This document shows positions 33,246 through 42,368 of a stretch of DNA of 64,000 nt, piece by piece. The number at the start of each line of letters is the position of its first letter. Position 1 is the first letter of the stretch. The notes below the pieces were generated by a model. That model did not search any database. It saw only the letters and a list, made by a program, of their open reading frames with translations, and had not been told where the DNA came from. Source of the stretch: Hymenobacter yonginensis (lineage in GTDB: Bacteria; Bacteroidota; Bacteroidia; Cytophagales; Hymenobacteraceae); contig NZ_CP115396.1 in assembly GCF_027625995.1 (NCBI RefSeq), forward strand, positions 682,001 to 746,000, in the 5' to 3' direction. The position numbers and the translations under genes are program-made.

Positions 33246-35504
33246 ATGTTTCACTGGGCTTCCTATGCGTTTGTGCGCCTGACGTTGGCGCTCATGGCTG
33301 GTATCCTCACATACTTATATGTCGGTGAACAGCTGCCCACGCTGGTATGGCCGCTGGCGGCGCTGGTGGGGCTGTTCCTGATCATCCAGGCGCGCGTGTG
33401 GCGCCACCCCGACCCCGCCGTGGCAGACAAGGCCGGCCTGCTGGCTTTGGCGGCGGTGTACGTAGCCGGGGCTGCCTTCATGCAGCAGGCCACCGAGTCG
33501 CGCCGGCCTGACCACCTGTACCGCTTCGGGGCGGATATCGAGTTTTATCGGGCCGTGGTGGACGACTACACGGTGGTGCGGCCGGCCACGTACGCTACTA
33601 CTGTGCGGGTGTCGGCGGTGCGGGTAGGAGGGAAGTGGCAGCCGGCGGTAGGCGGCATCCGGGTTTCCGTTCCCCGCGATTCGGGCGTGGCCGCGCCGCA
33701 ATACGGCGACGTGTGGCTGGTGCGCGGCGCGCCCGCACCCAGCAAAGCTCCGCTCAACCCCGGCGAGTTCGACTACCGCCGCTACCTACAGTACCACCAG
33801 GTTTATCACCAGCAGTTCATCCACCCCGACCAATACCAGCGCATCGGCATCGCGCCGCCCAGCGTGCTGAAGGCCGCCGCCATGCGGGCCGCCCGCGTGC
33901 TCGATGGCGTGTTTCGGCAATACGTGCACGCCAAACGAGAGTATGCGCTGGCGTCGGCGCTGGTGCTGGGCATCAAGGACGACGTGGACCAGCAAACCCG
34001 GCAGGCCTACGCCAACACCGGCACCACCCATATTATGGCCGTGTCGGGGCTGCAGGTGGGGCTGCTGTTCGGGGCCGTGTCGTGGTTGCTGGGGTGGCTG
34101 CCGGGCCGGCGCGGGCCGTTGTTTCGGCTTCTCACGGCCCTGCTTGGACTGGCCGTCATCTGGAGCTACGCCTTCCTGACGGGGCTGTCGGCGTCGGTGC
34201 TGCGGGCCGCGGTGATGTTCACGTTCATCATTGTGGCGCGGGCCTCACAGCGGCAGGCCAACATGTTCAACACGCTGGCCGTGGCGGCTTTCTGCCTGCT
34301 CTGCTACGACCCCTATCTGCTCTGTGACGTCGGGTTTCAGCTGTCCTTTCTGGCCGTTATCAGCATCGTGTACCTGCAGCCCCGCATTGCCGGCTGGTTT
34401 GATGTGAAGAACTATTTCCTGGAAAAGCAGCGGCCCTGGCAGCCAAATCTGGTGCAAATGCTCTGGAAAGGAAGCAGCAATTTCCTTGATGGGGTCTGGC
34501 AGGCCACAGCGCTGTCTTTGGCGGCGCAGGTGGCCACGTTTCCGCTGGGGCTATTCTATTTCCACCAGTTTCCGCTCAGCTTTCTGCTCTCCAACCTAGT
34601 GGCCGTGCCTATTTCCAGCATAGCCGTGTACGTGGGGCTGGGGCTGCTGGCCCTCAAGGGCGTGGTGGCGGGCTTGGCGCTGCTGCTGCCCGACTTGGCT
34701 GCTCTGCTGAATTACGGGCCCATTGCGGTGGCCTGGGTGTTTGAAAAGCTGATCTGGCTGTTCAACGAGTACATCTTCTGGATTGGGCGAACCATGCCGG
34801 GTGCCCTTATTTCCGAAATTCACGTTACGGCGCCGCAGGCCTGGCTGGTGTTCGGCATCATCCTGGCGCTGCTGGCCTTTTTCCAGCTGAAGAAGCTGGC
34901 GTGGCTGGGGCTGGCCTGCCTGCTGACGGGCATCTTTGCCGGCAGCCGCGTGTGGGCCGCCCACCGTCTCGCCCCCGACGAGCGCCTGATCGTCTACAGC
35001 ATTCCGCGGCGGTCAGTGCTGGGCTTCTGGCAGGGCGCGGCCGCCCACATCGTCAGCGTCGACTCGCTGCCGCTCACCGAAACCGAGCGCACCTACCGCA
35101 TCGTGCCGGGTATTATCCAGCGCGAAGCCCGCTCTGTGCGCTACCACACCCGCTGGCGCGAGTCGCCGGTGCCGGCCACGCCCGATATAGCTGCCCGGCC
35201 CGGGCTGGTGCTGGCCGTGTGGCGCGGCGTGCGGGTGGCGCTCGTGAGCGGGCCGCTAGCCGGCGCCCACCAGCCGGTGGCGGCGCACGTGGTGGTGCTA
35301 CGCCGCAATGCCCGGGTGTGGCCCGAGGACCTAGCGGCCGTTTTCGGCCGGGGCGCCATAATCGTGTTCGATTCTTCCTGCAAATCCTGGTACGTGGAAT
35401 CTATGCGGGAAAAGCTGCAACCTACTGGTTGGCAGCTACATGATGTGGCTATGCAGGGCGCATTTGTCTGGCAGGTGGGGGCCACTGACGCGCTAAACCG
35501 CTAG
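33246..35504 (+). CDS. comEC: ComEC/Rec2-family competence membrane protein
   Basis: Inner-membrane DNA-uptake channel family. ATG at 33246 gives a 752-residue protein with N-terminal membrane helices, an OB-like DUF4131 domain, and the competence domain containing YANTGTTHIMAVSGLQVGL, a strong signature, then multiple helices. The C-terminal soluble part lacks an HxHxDH metallo-beta-lactamase motif, so it may not degrade the second strand itself. No other competence gene is adjacent. An upstream TTG at 33219 is less likely. Confidence 0.9.
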   Translation: MFHWASYAFVRLTLALMAGILTYLYVGEQLPTLVWPLAALVGLFLIIQARVWRHPDPAVADKAGLLALAAVYVAGAAFMQQATESRRPDHLYRFGADIEFYRAVVDDYTVVRPATYATTVRVSAVRVGGKWQPAVGGIRVSVPRDSGVAAPQYGDVWLVRGAPAPSKAPLNPGEFDYRRYLQYHQVYHQQFIHPDQYQRIGIAPPSVLKAAAMRAARVLDGVFRQYVHAKREYALASALVLGIKDDVDQQTRQAYANTGTTHIMAVSGLQVGLLFGAVSWLLGWLPGRRGPLFRLLTALLGLAVIWSYAFLTGLSASVLRAAVMFTFIIVARASQRQANMFNTLAVAAFCLLCYDPYLLCDVGFQLSFLAVISIVYLQPRIAGWFDVKNYFLEKQRPWQPNLVQMLWKGSSNFLDGVWQATALSLAAQVATFPLGLFYFHQFPLSFLLSNLVAVPISSIAVYVGLGLLALKGVVAGLALLLPDLAALLNYGPIAVAWVFEKLIWLFNEYIFWIGRTMPGALISEIHVTAPQAWLVFGIILALLAFFQLKKLAWLGLACLLTGIFAGSRVWAAHRLAPDERLIVYSIPRRSVLGFWQGAAAHIVSVDSLPLTETERTYRIVPGIIQREARSVRYHTRWRESPVPATPDIAARPGLVLAVWRGVRVALVSGPLAGAHQPVAAHVVVLRRNARVWPEDLAAVFGRGAIIVFDSSCKSWYVESMREKLQPTGWQLHDVAMQGAFVWQVGATDALNR

Positions 35505-35675
35505 CTCGACGAAACTTGCTTGCCCCATAGCCCGCTATATAGTTTACTTACCGCATCAATTTTGTTAGGTTTGGCTGGTTCCGATCTGACGATGCCGATT
35601 TGGTGGTGCCCGGCCGCTCTGCTGCGCAGAGCCAGTCCCGTGCTGCTGCTCACCGTTGCAACCCCCTGATATCCT

Positions 35676-36488
35676 ATGGACAACATGGCCACGCAAGAGT
35701 TGGAGGCCCTGCGCTTCATCCGCTATGAGGCGGCTGATGCCATTGGCTACATCACCCTCAACCGCCCCGATAAACGCAATGCCCTCAGCGCCGACATGGT
35801 GACGGAGCTGAAGCTGGCTTTCGAGTTTGCCGAAGAAGACGACGCCTGCAAAGTGGTAGTGCTGCGCGCCGAAGGCCCGGCCTTCTGCGCCGGCGCCGAC
35901 CTGGCCTACATCCAGGAACTGCAGGGCTTCGGCTACACCGATAACTTGGCCGACTCTACGCACCTGATGCAGCTGTTTCACCAGGTTTACACCCTCAAAA
36001 AAGTGGTGATTGCGCAGGTACAGGGCCACGCGCTGGCTGGCGGCTGCGGCCTCGTCACGGTCTGCGACTTTGCGTTCAGCGTGCCCGAGGCCCGTTTCGG
36101 CTACACCGAGGTGAAAATCGGGTTTCTGCCGGCCATCGTGAGCGTGTTTTTGCTGCGCAAAGTAGGAGAGGCCCGCACCAAGCAGCTGCTGCTCACCGGC
36201 GACGTGCTGCCCGCTTCCCGGGCCCTGGAACTGGGGTTGCTCACCAGCGTGGTGGAACCGGCCGAGCTGGCCGCCCACGTCTACGCCTTCGCCCGCCGTT
36301 TGTGCGTCGAGAACTCCACCCAGAGCATGGAAATCACCAAAGAGATGCTGGCCCGCCTGCCCGAAATGCCGCTGGAGGACAGCCTGCGCTATGCCGCCCA
36401 GCTCAACGCCGAGGCCCGCGGCTCGGTTGACTGCCGCCGGGGCATCGCGGCTTTCCTGGCCAAGGAAAAGATTAGCTGGGACAATTAA
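35676..36488 (+). CDS. Enoyl-CoA hydratase/isomerase family protein
   Basis: Crotonase-fold enzyme of 270 residues acting on acyl-CoA. The oxyanion-hole motifs AFCAGADLAYIQ and GHALAGGCGL are clear, and FGYTEVKIGFLPAI follows as in hydratases. ATG at 35676 or 35685 could start. It stands alone with a strong terminator after it, so assignment to beta-oxidation, leucine catabolism or another pathway is open. Confidence 0.88.
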   Translation: MDNMATQELEALRFIRYEAADAIGYITLNRPDKRNALSADMVTELKLAFEFAEEDDACKVVVLRAEGPAFCAGADLAYIQELQGFGYTDNLADSTHLMQLFHQVYTLKKVVIAQVQGHALAGGCGLVTVCDFAFSVPEARFGYTEVKIGFLPAIVSVFLLRKVGEARTKQLLLTGDVLPASRALELGLLTSVVEPAELAAHVYAFARRLCVENSTQSMEITKEMLARLPEMPLEDSLRYAAQLNAEARGSVDCRRGIAAFLAKEKISWDN

Positions 36489-36504
36489 TTTTCTCCCGCT
36501 CAGC

Positions 36505-36557
36505 AAAAGAACGTCATGCCCCGCCGCACTTCCTGCCGGGCATGACGTTCTTTTTTT
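36505..36557 (+). terminator. Terminator after enoyl-CoA hydratase gene
   Basis: AAAAGAACGTCATGCCC and the complementary GGGCATGACGTTCTTTT form a long stem followed by T residues. The stem base GAACGTCATGC is shared with the dispersed repeat at 2211-2311. Confidence 0.9.
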
Positions 36558-36621
36558 GCAATATTACCGTGCCTGATACAGGCTTCTCAAACCTTCTCCG
36601 CTAAACAGTGGTTTTCCCCGC

Positions 36622-37143
36622 ATGACGACGCTGGCAGCCTTCGCCATTTCGGCAACTACTTTTCTGGGCATGGAATTCGTTGCCTGGTTTATGCACCGTT
36701 TCGTGCTGCACGGGCCGTTGTGGTTTCTGCACCGCTCGCACCACGTGCGGCACCCGCACCGCTTCGAGCGCAACGACTTTTTCTTTCTGTTCTACGGCTC
36801 GCTGTCGGCGCTGCTGATCATCTACGGGGCGCCCGACAAGGACTGGCGCTTCTGGGTGGGCGTGGGCATTGCCGCCTACGGCACGCTCTACTTCTTCGTG
36901 CACGATGTGCTGATCCACGGCCGCATGCGCTTCTGGCGCAAGTCGCGCAACACCTATCTGCGGGCCCTGAATATGGCTCACAAGATGCACCATAAGGCCA
37001 TCACCCGCGACGGATCCGAGGAATTTGGGCTGCTGTGGGTATCGCCGAAATACTTTGAGCTGGCCTTGCGCCGGCCCGCGCCCACCCGCACCCTGCGGAC
37101 CCGGGCCGCATCCACCCCACAAGAAAAAGAAGGAGGCCGTTAG
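36622..37143 (+). CDS. crtZ: Beta-carotene hydroxylase
   Basis: Di-iron membrane hydroxylase adding 3-hydroxyl groups to beta-ionone rings. All four histidine motifs are present: HRFVLHG, HRSHH, HDVLIH and HKMHH. The 173-residue length matches CrtZ. The C-terminal tail is basic and variable. It is separated by only 2 bp from the GTG start of the CarH-like regulator, implying cotranscription. Product with CrtW would be a keto-hydroxycarotenoid such as astaxanthin-type or a related monocyclic pigment. Confidence 0.92.
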   Translation: MTTLAAFAISATTFLGMEFVAWFMHRFVLHGPLWFLHRSHHVRHPHRFERNDFFFLFYGSLSALLIIYGAPDKDWRFWVGVGIAAYGTLYFFVHDVLIHGRMRFWRKSRNTYLRALNMAHKMHHKAITRDGSEEFGLLWVSPKYFELALRRPAPTRTLRTRAASTPQEKEGGR

Positions 37144-37145
37144 CA

Positions 37146-38051
37146 GTGGGACATTTTTCCATCAGTGATCTGGAGCAGCTCTCCGGGATTAAGGCACACA
37201 CCATCCGCATCTGGGAGCAGCGCTACGGCATTCTGCGGCCCGTGCGCACCGCCACCAACATCCGCACCTACTGCGACGACGACCTGCGCCGCCTGTTGAA
37301 CGTGGCCACGCTGTGCGGCCGCGGTTACCGCATTTCCAAAGTAGCCCAGCTCAGCGAGCAGGAGATGGAGAAGGCTGTTATGGCCTGCAACGACGACTCC
37401 AACAACTACTGCCAGCAGGTACATGCCCTGATGGCCGCCATGCTGGCCATGGACGAGGTGCAACTCAACTATCTGCTTAACAGCTCCATCCGGCGGATGG
37501 GCTTCGAGCAGGCGGTGCTGAACGTGGTGTATCCGTTTCTGCAGCGTATTGGGGTGATGTGGCAGGCCGGTAGCGTGAACCCGGCCCATGAGCACCTGGT
37601 TACGCACTTGCTGCGTCAGAAACTGATGGCCGCCACCGACGCACTGCCGGCCGTAAACGCGGCCAGCGTGCGCCGTTGGGTGTTGTTTCTGCCCGAAGGC
37701 GAAATGCACGAGCTGGCGCTGCTGTTCATGAACTTCGCCCTGCGCGCCCGGGGCCACCATGTGCTATATCTGGGCCAGAACCTGCCCATCGACGGCCTGC
37801 TAGAAGTATGCCAGGCCTACCAGCCGCATTCGGTCTGCACGGTGCTCACGGCCGTGCCCGACCGCGACCAGCTGCAGGGGTTTGTGGACGAGCTGCGCCA
37901 CGTGTGCGGCAGCGCCACGGTACTGCTCTACGGGCCCGTAGCCCAGACTGAGCCGCTGCAGCTGCCGCCACATATGATCCGGCTGCAGCTCATGACCGAC
38001 TTTCTGGCCTTCGCCGACCAGATGCAGGAAGCCATGGCCGAGCCGGCGTAA
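37146..38051 (+). CDS. MerR-family regulator with cobalamin-binding domain (CarH-like)
   Basis: Light- or B12-responsive transcriptional regulator. An N-terminal MerR HTH (FSISDLEQLSGIKAHTIRIW) is followed by a four-helix module containing Trp139 and the Glu149-His150 pair in HEHLVTHLLRQ, then a Rossmann-like B12 domain with GEMHEL (His188 as lower ligand candidate). These match CarH, where light breaks the adenosylcobalamin bond and releases DNA. The usual Gly of ExHxxG is Ala191. Start GTG 37146. Placement inside the carotenoid cluster supports control of pigment genes, though targets are inferred. Confidence 0.85.
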   Translation: MGHFSISDLEQLSGIKAHTIRIWEQRYGILRPVRTATNIRTYCDDDLRRLLNVATLCGRGYRISKVAQLSEQEMEKAVMACNDDSNNYCQQVHALMAAMLAMDEVQLNYLLNSSIRRMGFEQAVLNVVYPFLQRIGVMWQAGSVNPAHEHLVTHLLRQKLMAATDALPAVNAASVRRWVLFLPEGEMHELALLFMNFALRARGHHVLYLGQNLPIDGLLEVCQAYQPHSVCTVLTAVPDRDQLQGFVDELRHVCGSATVLLYGPVAQTEPLQLPPHMIRLQLMTDFLAFADQMQEAMAEPA

Positions 38052-38313
38052 CAAAAAAATAACCTGCGCGCCGTTAAACAGAATAATCGGTGTACGTACA
38101 TCTAAATGCCTGTTTTAGGGGCATTTGGCTGGTAAAACCGGGCTGAAACTGATCGGCAAAACGAAGCCTGAAGCACAACAGTGCCGAATCTTGTTCAGAT
38201 AAATACAGCCTGATAATCAGTATGTTCGTAAGGGATGGTTGGCGTCGCAAGGACGCGGCAGGAGGATAAAAAAAATAGTTGTGCGTCATGCATCCGAGTT
38301 CCGGATTAGCGCG

Positions 38314-38321
38314 TATATTTG
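38314..38321 (+). promoter_or_regulatory. -7 box for ECF sigma factor gene
   Basis: TATATTTG matches TAnnTTTG, 31 bp before the start at 38353. No clear TTG is found at the usual -33 distance; an alternative sigma or activator-dependent promoter is possible. Confidence 0.5.
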
Positions 38322-38352
38322 TTTAACTTTTTGCCACGAAAAGCTAAACAGC

Positions 38353-38868
38353 ATGACCTCACTGGAATTCACCAACCAAGTACAGAAGATTTCCTATTCG
38401 CTGAAGCCCGTGGCGATGAACCTGACCCGCGACGCCGATGATGCCAAAGACCTGGTGCAGGAAACTTTGCTCAAAGCGCTGCTCAACAAGGACAAGTTCA
38501 AGGCTGGCACCAACCTCAAGGCATGGTTGTACACCATCATGCGCAACACGTTTATCAACAACTACAATAAGATAACGAAGCGCAACAGCAACATTGATTC
38601 CACCGAGTACTTCCAGTACTTCAACACCGACGAAAACTACATCACCCACAACGGAGCAACCTCCGACTTCGTAGTAACCGATATCAACCAGGCCATTGCC
38701 GGGCTGTCGGCCGACTACCGGACGCCGTTCATGATGTACTACATCGGCTACAAGTACCTGGAAATTGCGGAAAAGCTGCAAATCCCGATTGGAACCGTCA
38801 AAAACCGCATTCACATTGCCCGCAAGGAGCTCAAGGATGCGTTGAAGGTATACGCCCCCGGCGTGTAG
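38353..38868 (+). CDS. RNA polymerase ECF sigma factor
   Basis: A 171-residue ECF sigma factor. Region 2 is seen in DADDAKDLVQETLLKAL and NLKAWLYTIMRNTFINNY, region 4 in YKYLEIAEKLQIPIGTVKNR. ATG at 38353 gives MTSLEFTNQVQKIS. No anti-sigma gene lies next to it; it is close to a CarH-like regulator and precedes crtI, so it may drive light-induced carotenogenesis as ECF factors do in some bacteria. That link is inference. Confidence 0.9.
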   Translation: MTSLEFTNQVQKISYSLKPVAMNLTRDADDAKDLVQETLLKALLNKDKFKAGTNLKAWLYTIMRNTFINNYNKITKRNSNIDSTEYFQYFNTDENYITHNGATSDFVVTDINQAIAGLSADYRTPFMMYYIGYKYLEIAEKLQIPIGTVKNRIHIARKELKDALKVYAPGV

Positions 38869-39143
38869 GGAATAGGGAGAGAGTATACCCCGCCCCGGGC
38901 GTATCACGGGCCGCGAATGACGCCACTGGGCGCTGTTCGCGGCCCGTTTGTTTGGGGGCCGGGCCTTCCGTGCGAACATAATTTGGGGGATTTTGGGGTC
39001 AGCCGGCAAACCTATGCCCGGGCTGGCGGTATGCATCAGGACGGTAGGTTTGCGGCCGGGTAGGCTGGAGTCCCAACCCAAATAGTCACCTTTGCGCATC
39101 CGCTACCGCGAAATCCTGTTTCATTTGCCCCAATCTCCGCTTT

Positions 39144-40616
39144 GTGAGTAAACACGTTCTGGTTATCGGCTCCGGCTTTGCGGGCCTCTCGGCGGCTACT
39201 TCGCTGGCGCAACGCGGCTACCGCGTCACTATTCTGGAAAAGAACGAAGGCCCCGGCGGCCGGGCCCGTGTGTTCCGCACCCAGGGCTTCACCTTCGATA
39301 TGGGCCCGAGCTGGTACTGGATGCCCGATATCTTCGAGCAGTACTTCGCCCGCTTCGGCAAAAAAGTAAGCGACTACTACAACCTGGTGCGGCTGGACCC
39401 CTCGTATCAGGTGATTTTCAAAGGCCCCGAGGCCGTGGACATTCCGGCGGCCATGAGCGAGCTGCGGCAGCTGTTTGAGCGCTACGAGCCCGGCAGCGCC
39501 GCCCGCCTCGACGAGTTTCTGCGGCAGGCGGCCTACAAGTACAAGGTGGGCATCGGCAAGTTCGTGCACATGCCGGGCCGCTCTCTGCTGGAGTTTGCTG
39601 ATCCGCGCCTGCTGGTGGACGCTGTACGGCTGGATCTGCTGCAGAGCATGCACAAGCACGTGCGCAAGTTCTTCAAGGACCCGCGCCTGCTGGAGCTGGT
39701 GGAGTTCCCTATTCTGTTTCTGGGCGCCACCTCCGAAAACACGCCGGCCCTCTACTCGCTCATGAACTACGCCGACCTGGCGCTGGGCACCTGGTATCCG
39801 ATGGGGGGCATGCACAAGATTGTGGAGGGTATGGTAGCGCTGGCTCAGGAGCAGGGCGTGACGCTGCACTACAACCAGGAAGTGCAGCAGATAGTGGTGG
39901 AAAACGGCCGCGCCACCGGCGTGCAGACCGCCAGCGGCTTCCATGCCGCCGATGTGGTGGTGGCTGGCGCCGACTACCACCACGCCGAGCAGCACCTGCT
40001 GGCTCCCGAGTGGCGCCACTACGACGAGGCCTACTGGGACAAGCGCACCATGGCGCCGTCGTCGTTGCTGTTCTACCTGGGCGTGAACCGGCGCATCGAG
40101 AAGCTGCGCCATCACAACCTGTTCTTCGACGAAGACTTCAGCCTCCACGCCGAGGAAATCTACGAAAACCCCAAGTGGCCCAGCCGGCCGCTGTTCTACG
40201 CCTCCGCGCCCAGCCTCACCGACCCCAGCGTGGCGCCCGAAGGCTGCGAAAACCTGTTCCTGCTGATTCCGGTAGCGCCCGACCTACCCGACCCTGAGGC
40301 CACGCGCGAGCATTACTACCACCTCATCATGGACCGGTTGGAGCGCCACTGCGGCCACAGCATCCGCGACGCGGTAGTGTACAAGCGCAGCTTCGCCCAC
40401 CAGGATTTCCAGCAGGACTACCACAGCTACAAGGGTAACGCCTACGGTTTGGCCAACACCCTGCGCCAGACGGCCATCCTCAAACCCTCGCTGAAGAGCA
40501 ATAAGGTAGGTAACCTGTATTTTACGGGCCAGCTGACCGTGCCCGGCCCCGGCGTGCCGCCCTCGCTCATCTCGGGGCAGGTAGTGGCCGGCGAAGTGGA
40601 GAAGGAGAACAAGTAA
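39144..40616 (+). CDS. crtI: Phytoene desaturase
   Basis: FAD-dependent desaturase converting phytoene to lycopene or a related polyene. The N-terminal dinucleotide fold VIGSGFAGLSAATSLAQRGY and the C-terminal PGPGVPPSLISGQVVAGEV are classic CrtI motifs. GTG at 39144 starts the protein; 490 residues is normal. The intervening 115-bp gap to crtB is an AT-rich inverted repeat. Number of desaturation steps cannot be inferred. Confidence 0.95.
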   Translation: MSKHVLVIGSGFAGLSAATSLAQRGYRVTILEKNEGPGGRARVFRTQGFTFDMGPSWYWMPDIFEQYFARFGKKVSDYYNLVRLDPSYQVIFKGPEAVDIPAAMSELRQLFERYEPGSAARLDEFLRQAAYKYKVGIGKFVHMPGRSLLEFADPRLLVDAVRLDLLQSMHKHVRKFFKDPRLLELVEFPILFLGATSENTPALYSLMNYADLALGTWYPMGGMHKIVEGMVALAQEQGVTLHYNQEVQQIVVENGRATGVQTASGFHAADVVVAGADYHHAEQHLLAPEWRHYDEAYWDKRTMAPSSLLFYLGVNRRIEKLRHHNLFFDEDFSLHAEEIYENPKWPSRPLFYASAPSLTDPSVAPEGCENLFLLIPVAPDLPDPEATREHYYHLIMDRLERHCGHSIRDAVVYKRSFAHQDFQQDYHSYKGNAYGLANTLRQTAILKPSLKSNKVGNLYFTGQLTVPGPGVPPSLISGQVVAGEVEKENK

Positions 40617-40722
40617 TTAATAATTAAGAATTAAGAATTGGTAACACACAGAATGAACTCCCTTCGGCCTCAAATCCGGCTGTACGAGCCAATTCTTCAT
40701 TACTAATTCTTAATTATTAATT
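40614..40722. repeat. AT-rich inverted repeat between crtI and crtB
   Basis: The arms (about 40614-40641 and 40689-40722) are composed of TAATTAAGAATTAAGAATTGG-like motifs in inverse orientation. They stand out against GC-rich coding DNA and overlap the crtI stop. The repeat could modulate the relative expression of crtI and crtB or be a small mobile repeat. Confidence 0.75.
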
Positions 40723-40731
40723 CAAAAAATA

Positions 40732-41574
40732 ATGGACCACATTGCCCTTTTCACGGAAACCAGCCGGGCGTGCAGCAAGCTGATTACGCAGCGCTATAGC
40801 ACGTCCTTCACGCTGGGCATTCGCACGCTTGATGCGCGGTTTCACCTGCCCGTGTACGCCGTGTATGGCTTCGTGCGCTGGGCCGACGAAATCGTGGACA
40901 CGTTTCACGCCCACGACAAGGCGGCGCTGTTCGCCGATTTCAAGCGCCAGACCTACGAGGCCCTTGAAATCGGGCTGAGTCTGAACCCCGTGCTGCACGC
41001 CTTCCAGGACGTGGTGCGGGCCTACGGCATCGACCGGGAGTTTATCGACGCGTTTCTGTACAGCATGGAAATGGACCTCGACGACCGGGCCTACAACCAG
41101 TCGCTGTACCAGAAATACATCTACGGCTCGGCCGAGGTGGTAGGGCTGATGTGTCTGCGCATCTTCTGCCAGGGCAATGAAGCCCAGTTTCAGCAGCTGC
41201 GCGAGCCGGCCCGGCGCCTGGGCTCGGCGTTCCAGAAGGTGAATTTCCTGCGTGACATCCGCTCCGATTATGAGGAGCGGGGCCGCGTGTATTTCCCCGG
41301 CGTGCAGTACGAGCGGTTCACCGACGAGGTGAAGCGCGAAATCGAAGCCGACATCCGGGCCGACTTCGACGCGGCGTATGCGGGCATCGTGCAGCTGCCC
41401 CGCTCGGCGCGGCTGGGCGTATACTTGGCCTATGTGTACTATCTGAAGCTGTTCCATAAAATCCGGCAGCTGCCTGCGGCACGAATTTTGGGTGAGCGGG
41501 TGCGCGTGCCCGACAACACCAAGCTGCTTTTGCTGATGGGTTCGTACTTTCGCTACCGCCTCCGGGCCATCTAG
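40732..41574 (+). CDS. crtB: Phytoene synthase
   Basis: Head-to-head prenyltransferase condensing two geranylgeranyl diphosphates. The aspartate-rich motifs RWADEIVDTF and NFLRDIRSDYEERGRVYF are conserved, as is YIYGSAEVVGLMCL. Length is 280 residues, typical of the short bacterial type. Cotranscription with crtI is likely despite the repeat. It is followed 18 bp later by a small exported protein. Confidence 0.95.
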   Translation: MDHIALFTETSRACSKLITQRYSTSFTLGIRTLDARFHLPVYAVYGFVRWADEIVDTFHAHDKAALFADFKRQTYEALEIGLSLNPVLHAFQDVVRAYGIDREFIDAFLYSMEMDLDDRAYNQSLYQKYIYGSAEVVGLMCLRIFCQGNEAQFQQLREPARRLGSAFQKVNFLRDIRSDYEERGRVYFPGVQYERFTDEVKREIEADIRADFDAAYAGIVQLPRSARLGVYLAYVYYLKLFHKIRQLPAARILGERVRVPDNTKLLLLMGSYFRYRLRAI

Positions 41575-41592
41575 TCACGAACCTGCCGCCGC

Positions 41593-42123
41593 GTGAAGCT
41601 TCTGCTGCCCTTTCTTCTTACTCTCCTTCTGACTGTTACTTCTTTCGTGTCCGACGCTACTCCATATTCCCTGCCCAATCTGCGCCGCCAATACCAGGAA
41701 GCCGCCACCAGCAAAGATGCCGGCGAGAAATTCCACAAGCTGATGAGCGCCTACACCCAGCGCGACGCCGTGGTGCTGGCCTACAAGGCGGCCGCTGAAG
41801 CCATCCGGGCCCGCGACGCCTCGATGTTCAACAAGCTGACCTACGTGCAGAACGCCACCAAGCAGTTTGATGAGGCCGTGAAGCTGGACGCCGACAACGC
41901 CGAGGTGCGGTTTCTGCGCCTGAGCGTGGAAAGCAACCTGCCCTCGTTTCTGGGCTTGAGCACCCACGTCGACGAAGACCGCCAGTTTCTGGTGCAAACC
42001 CTTCTCCAGCACCCCAAGTCTGGCCTCGATACTGAATCGTTTGGGCTGGTGCGCGACTTTTTGGTGGAGCGCGGCCATGTGTCGGGCCCCGATGCTGAGA
42101 AGCTCGGCCGGATCAGCTCTTAG
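41593..42123 (+). CDS. Small exported protein of unknown function in carotenoid cluster
   Basis: A 176-residue protein starting GTG 41593 with a signal peptide (KLLLPFLLTLLLTVTSFVS). The mature part is helical and TPR-like (FNKLTYVQNATKQFDEAVKL), with no catalytic motif. It lies 18 bp after crtB and is followed by a terminator, so it is probably the last gene of the crtI-crtB unit. Role in pigment deposition or an unrelated envelope task cannot be decided. Confidence 0.7.
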   Translation: MKLLLPFLLTLLLTVTSFVSDATPYSLPNLRRQYQEAATSKDAGEKFHKLMSAYTQRDAVVLAYKAAAEAIRARDASMFNKLTYVQNATKQFDEAVKLDADNAEVRFLRLSVESNLPSFLGLSTHVDEDRQFLVQTLLQHPKSGLDTESFGLVRDFLVERGHVSGPDAEKLGRISS

Positions 42124-42144
42124 TAAATGCTTGACTGACTGTGG

Positions 42145-42174
42145 AAAGCGAAGTGCCTTGGTGGCGCTTCGCTT
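42145..42174 (+). terminator. Terminator after crtB unit
   Basis: AAAGCGAAGTGCC pairs with GGCGCTTCGCTTT (one G-U pair) around a short loop, followed by a T run. Confidence 0.88.
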
Positions 42175-42368
42175 TTTTTGTGGCCTGCTCTGCCGCCCGA
42201 AAAGTGCCGTGCTATGGGCGCCGCTCAGTTGGGCGTGAGTGCCGGCAGGGGCCATGGCGCGCCAAAGATGTGCGCAGCTTCTGAAACAAGAGAGGGGAGA
42301 AGCCGGTACGCTACTGTCGTGTTGAATTTCGTAACTTTTGCAGCCTCCGTTAGCAATCCAATAACCTT

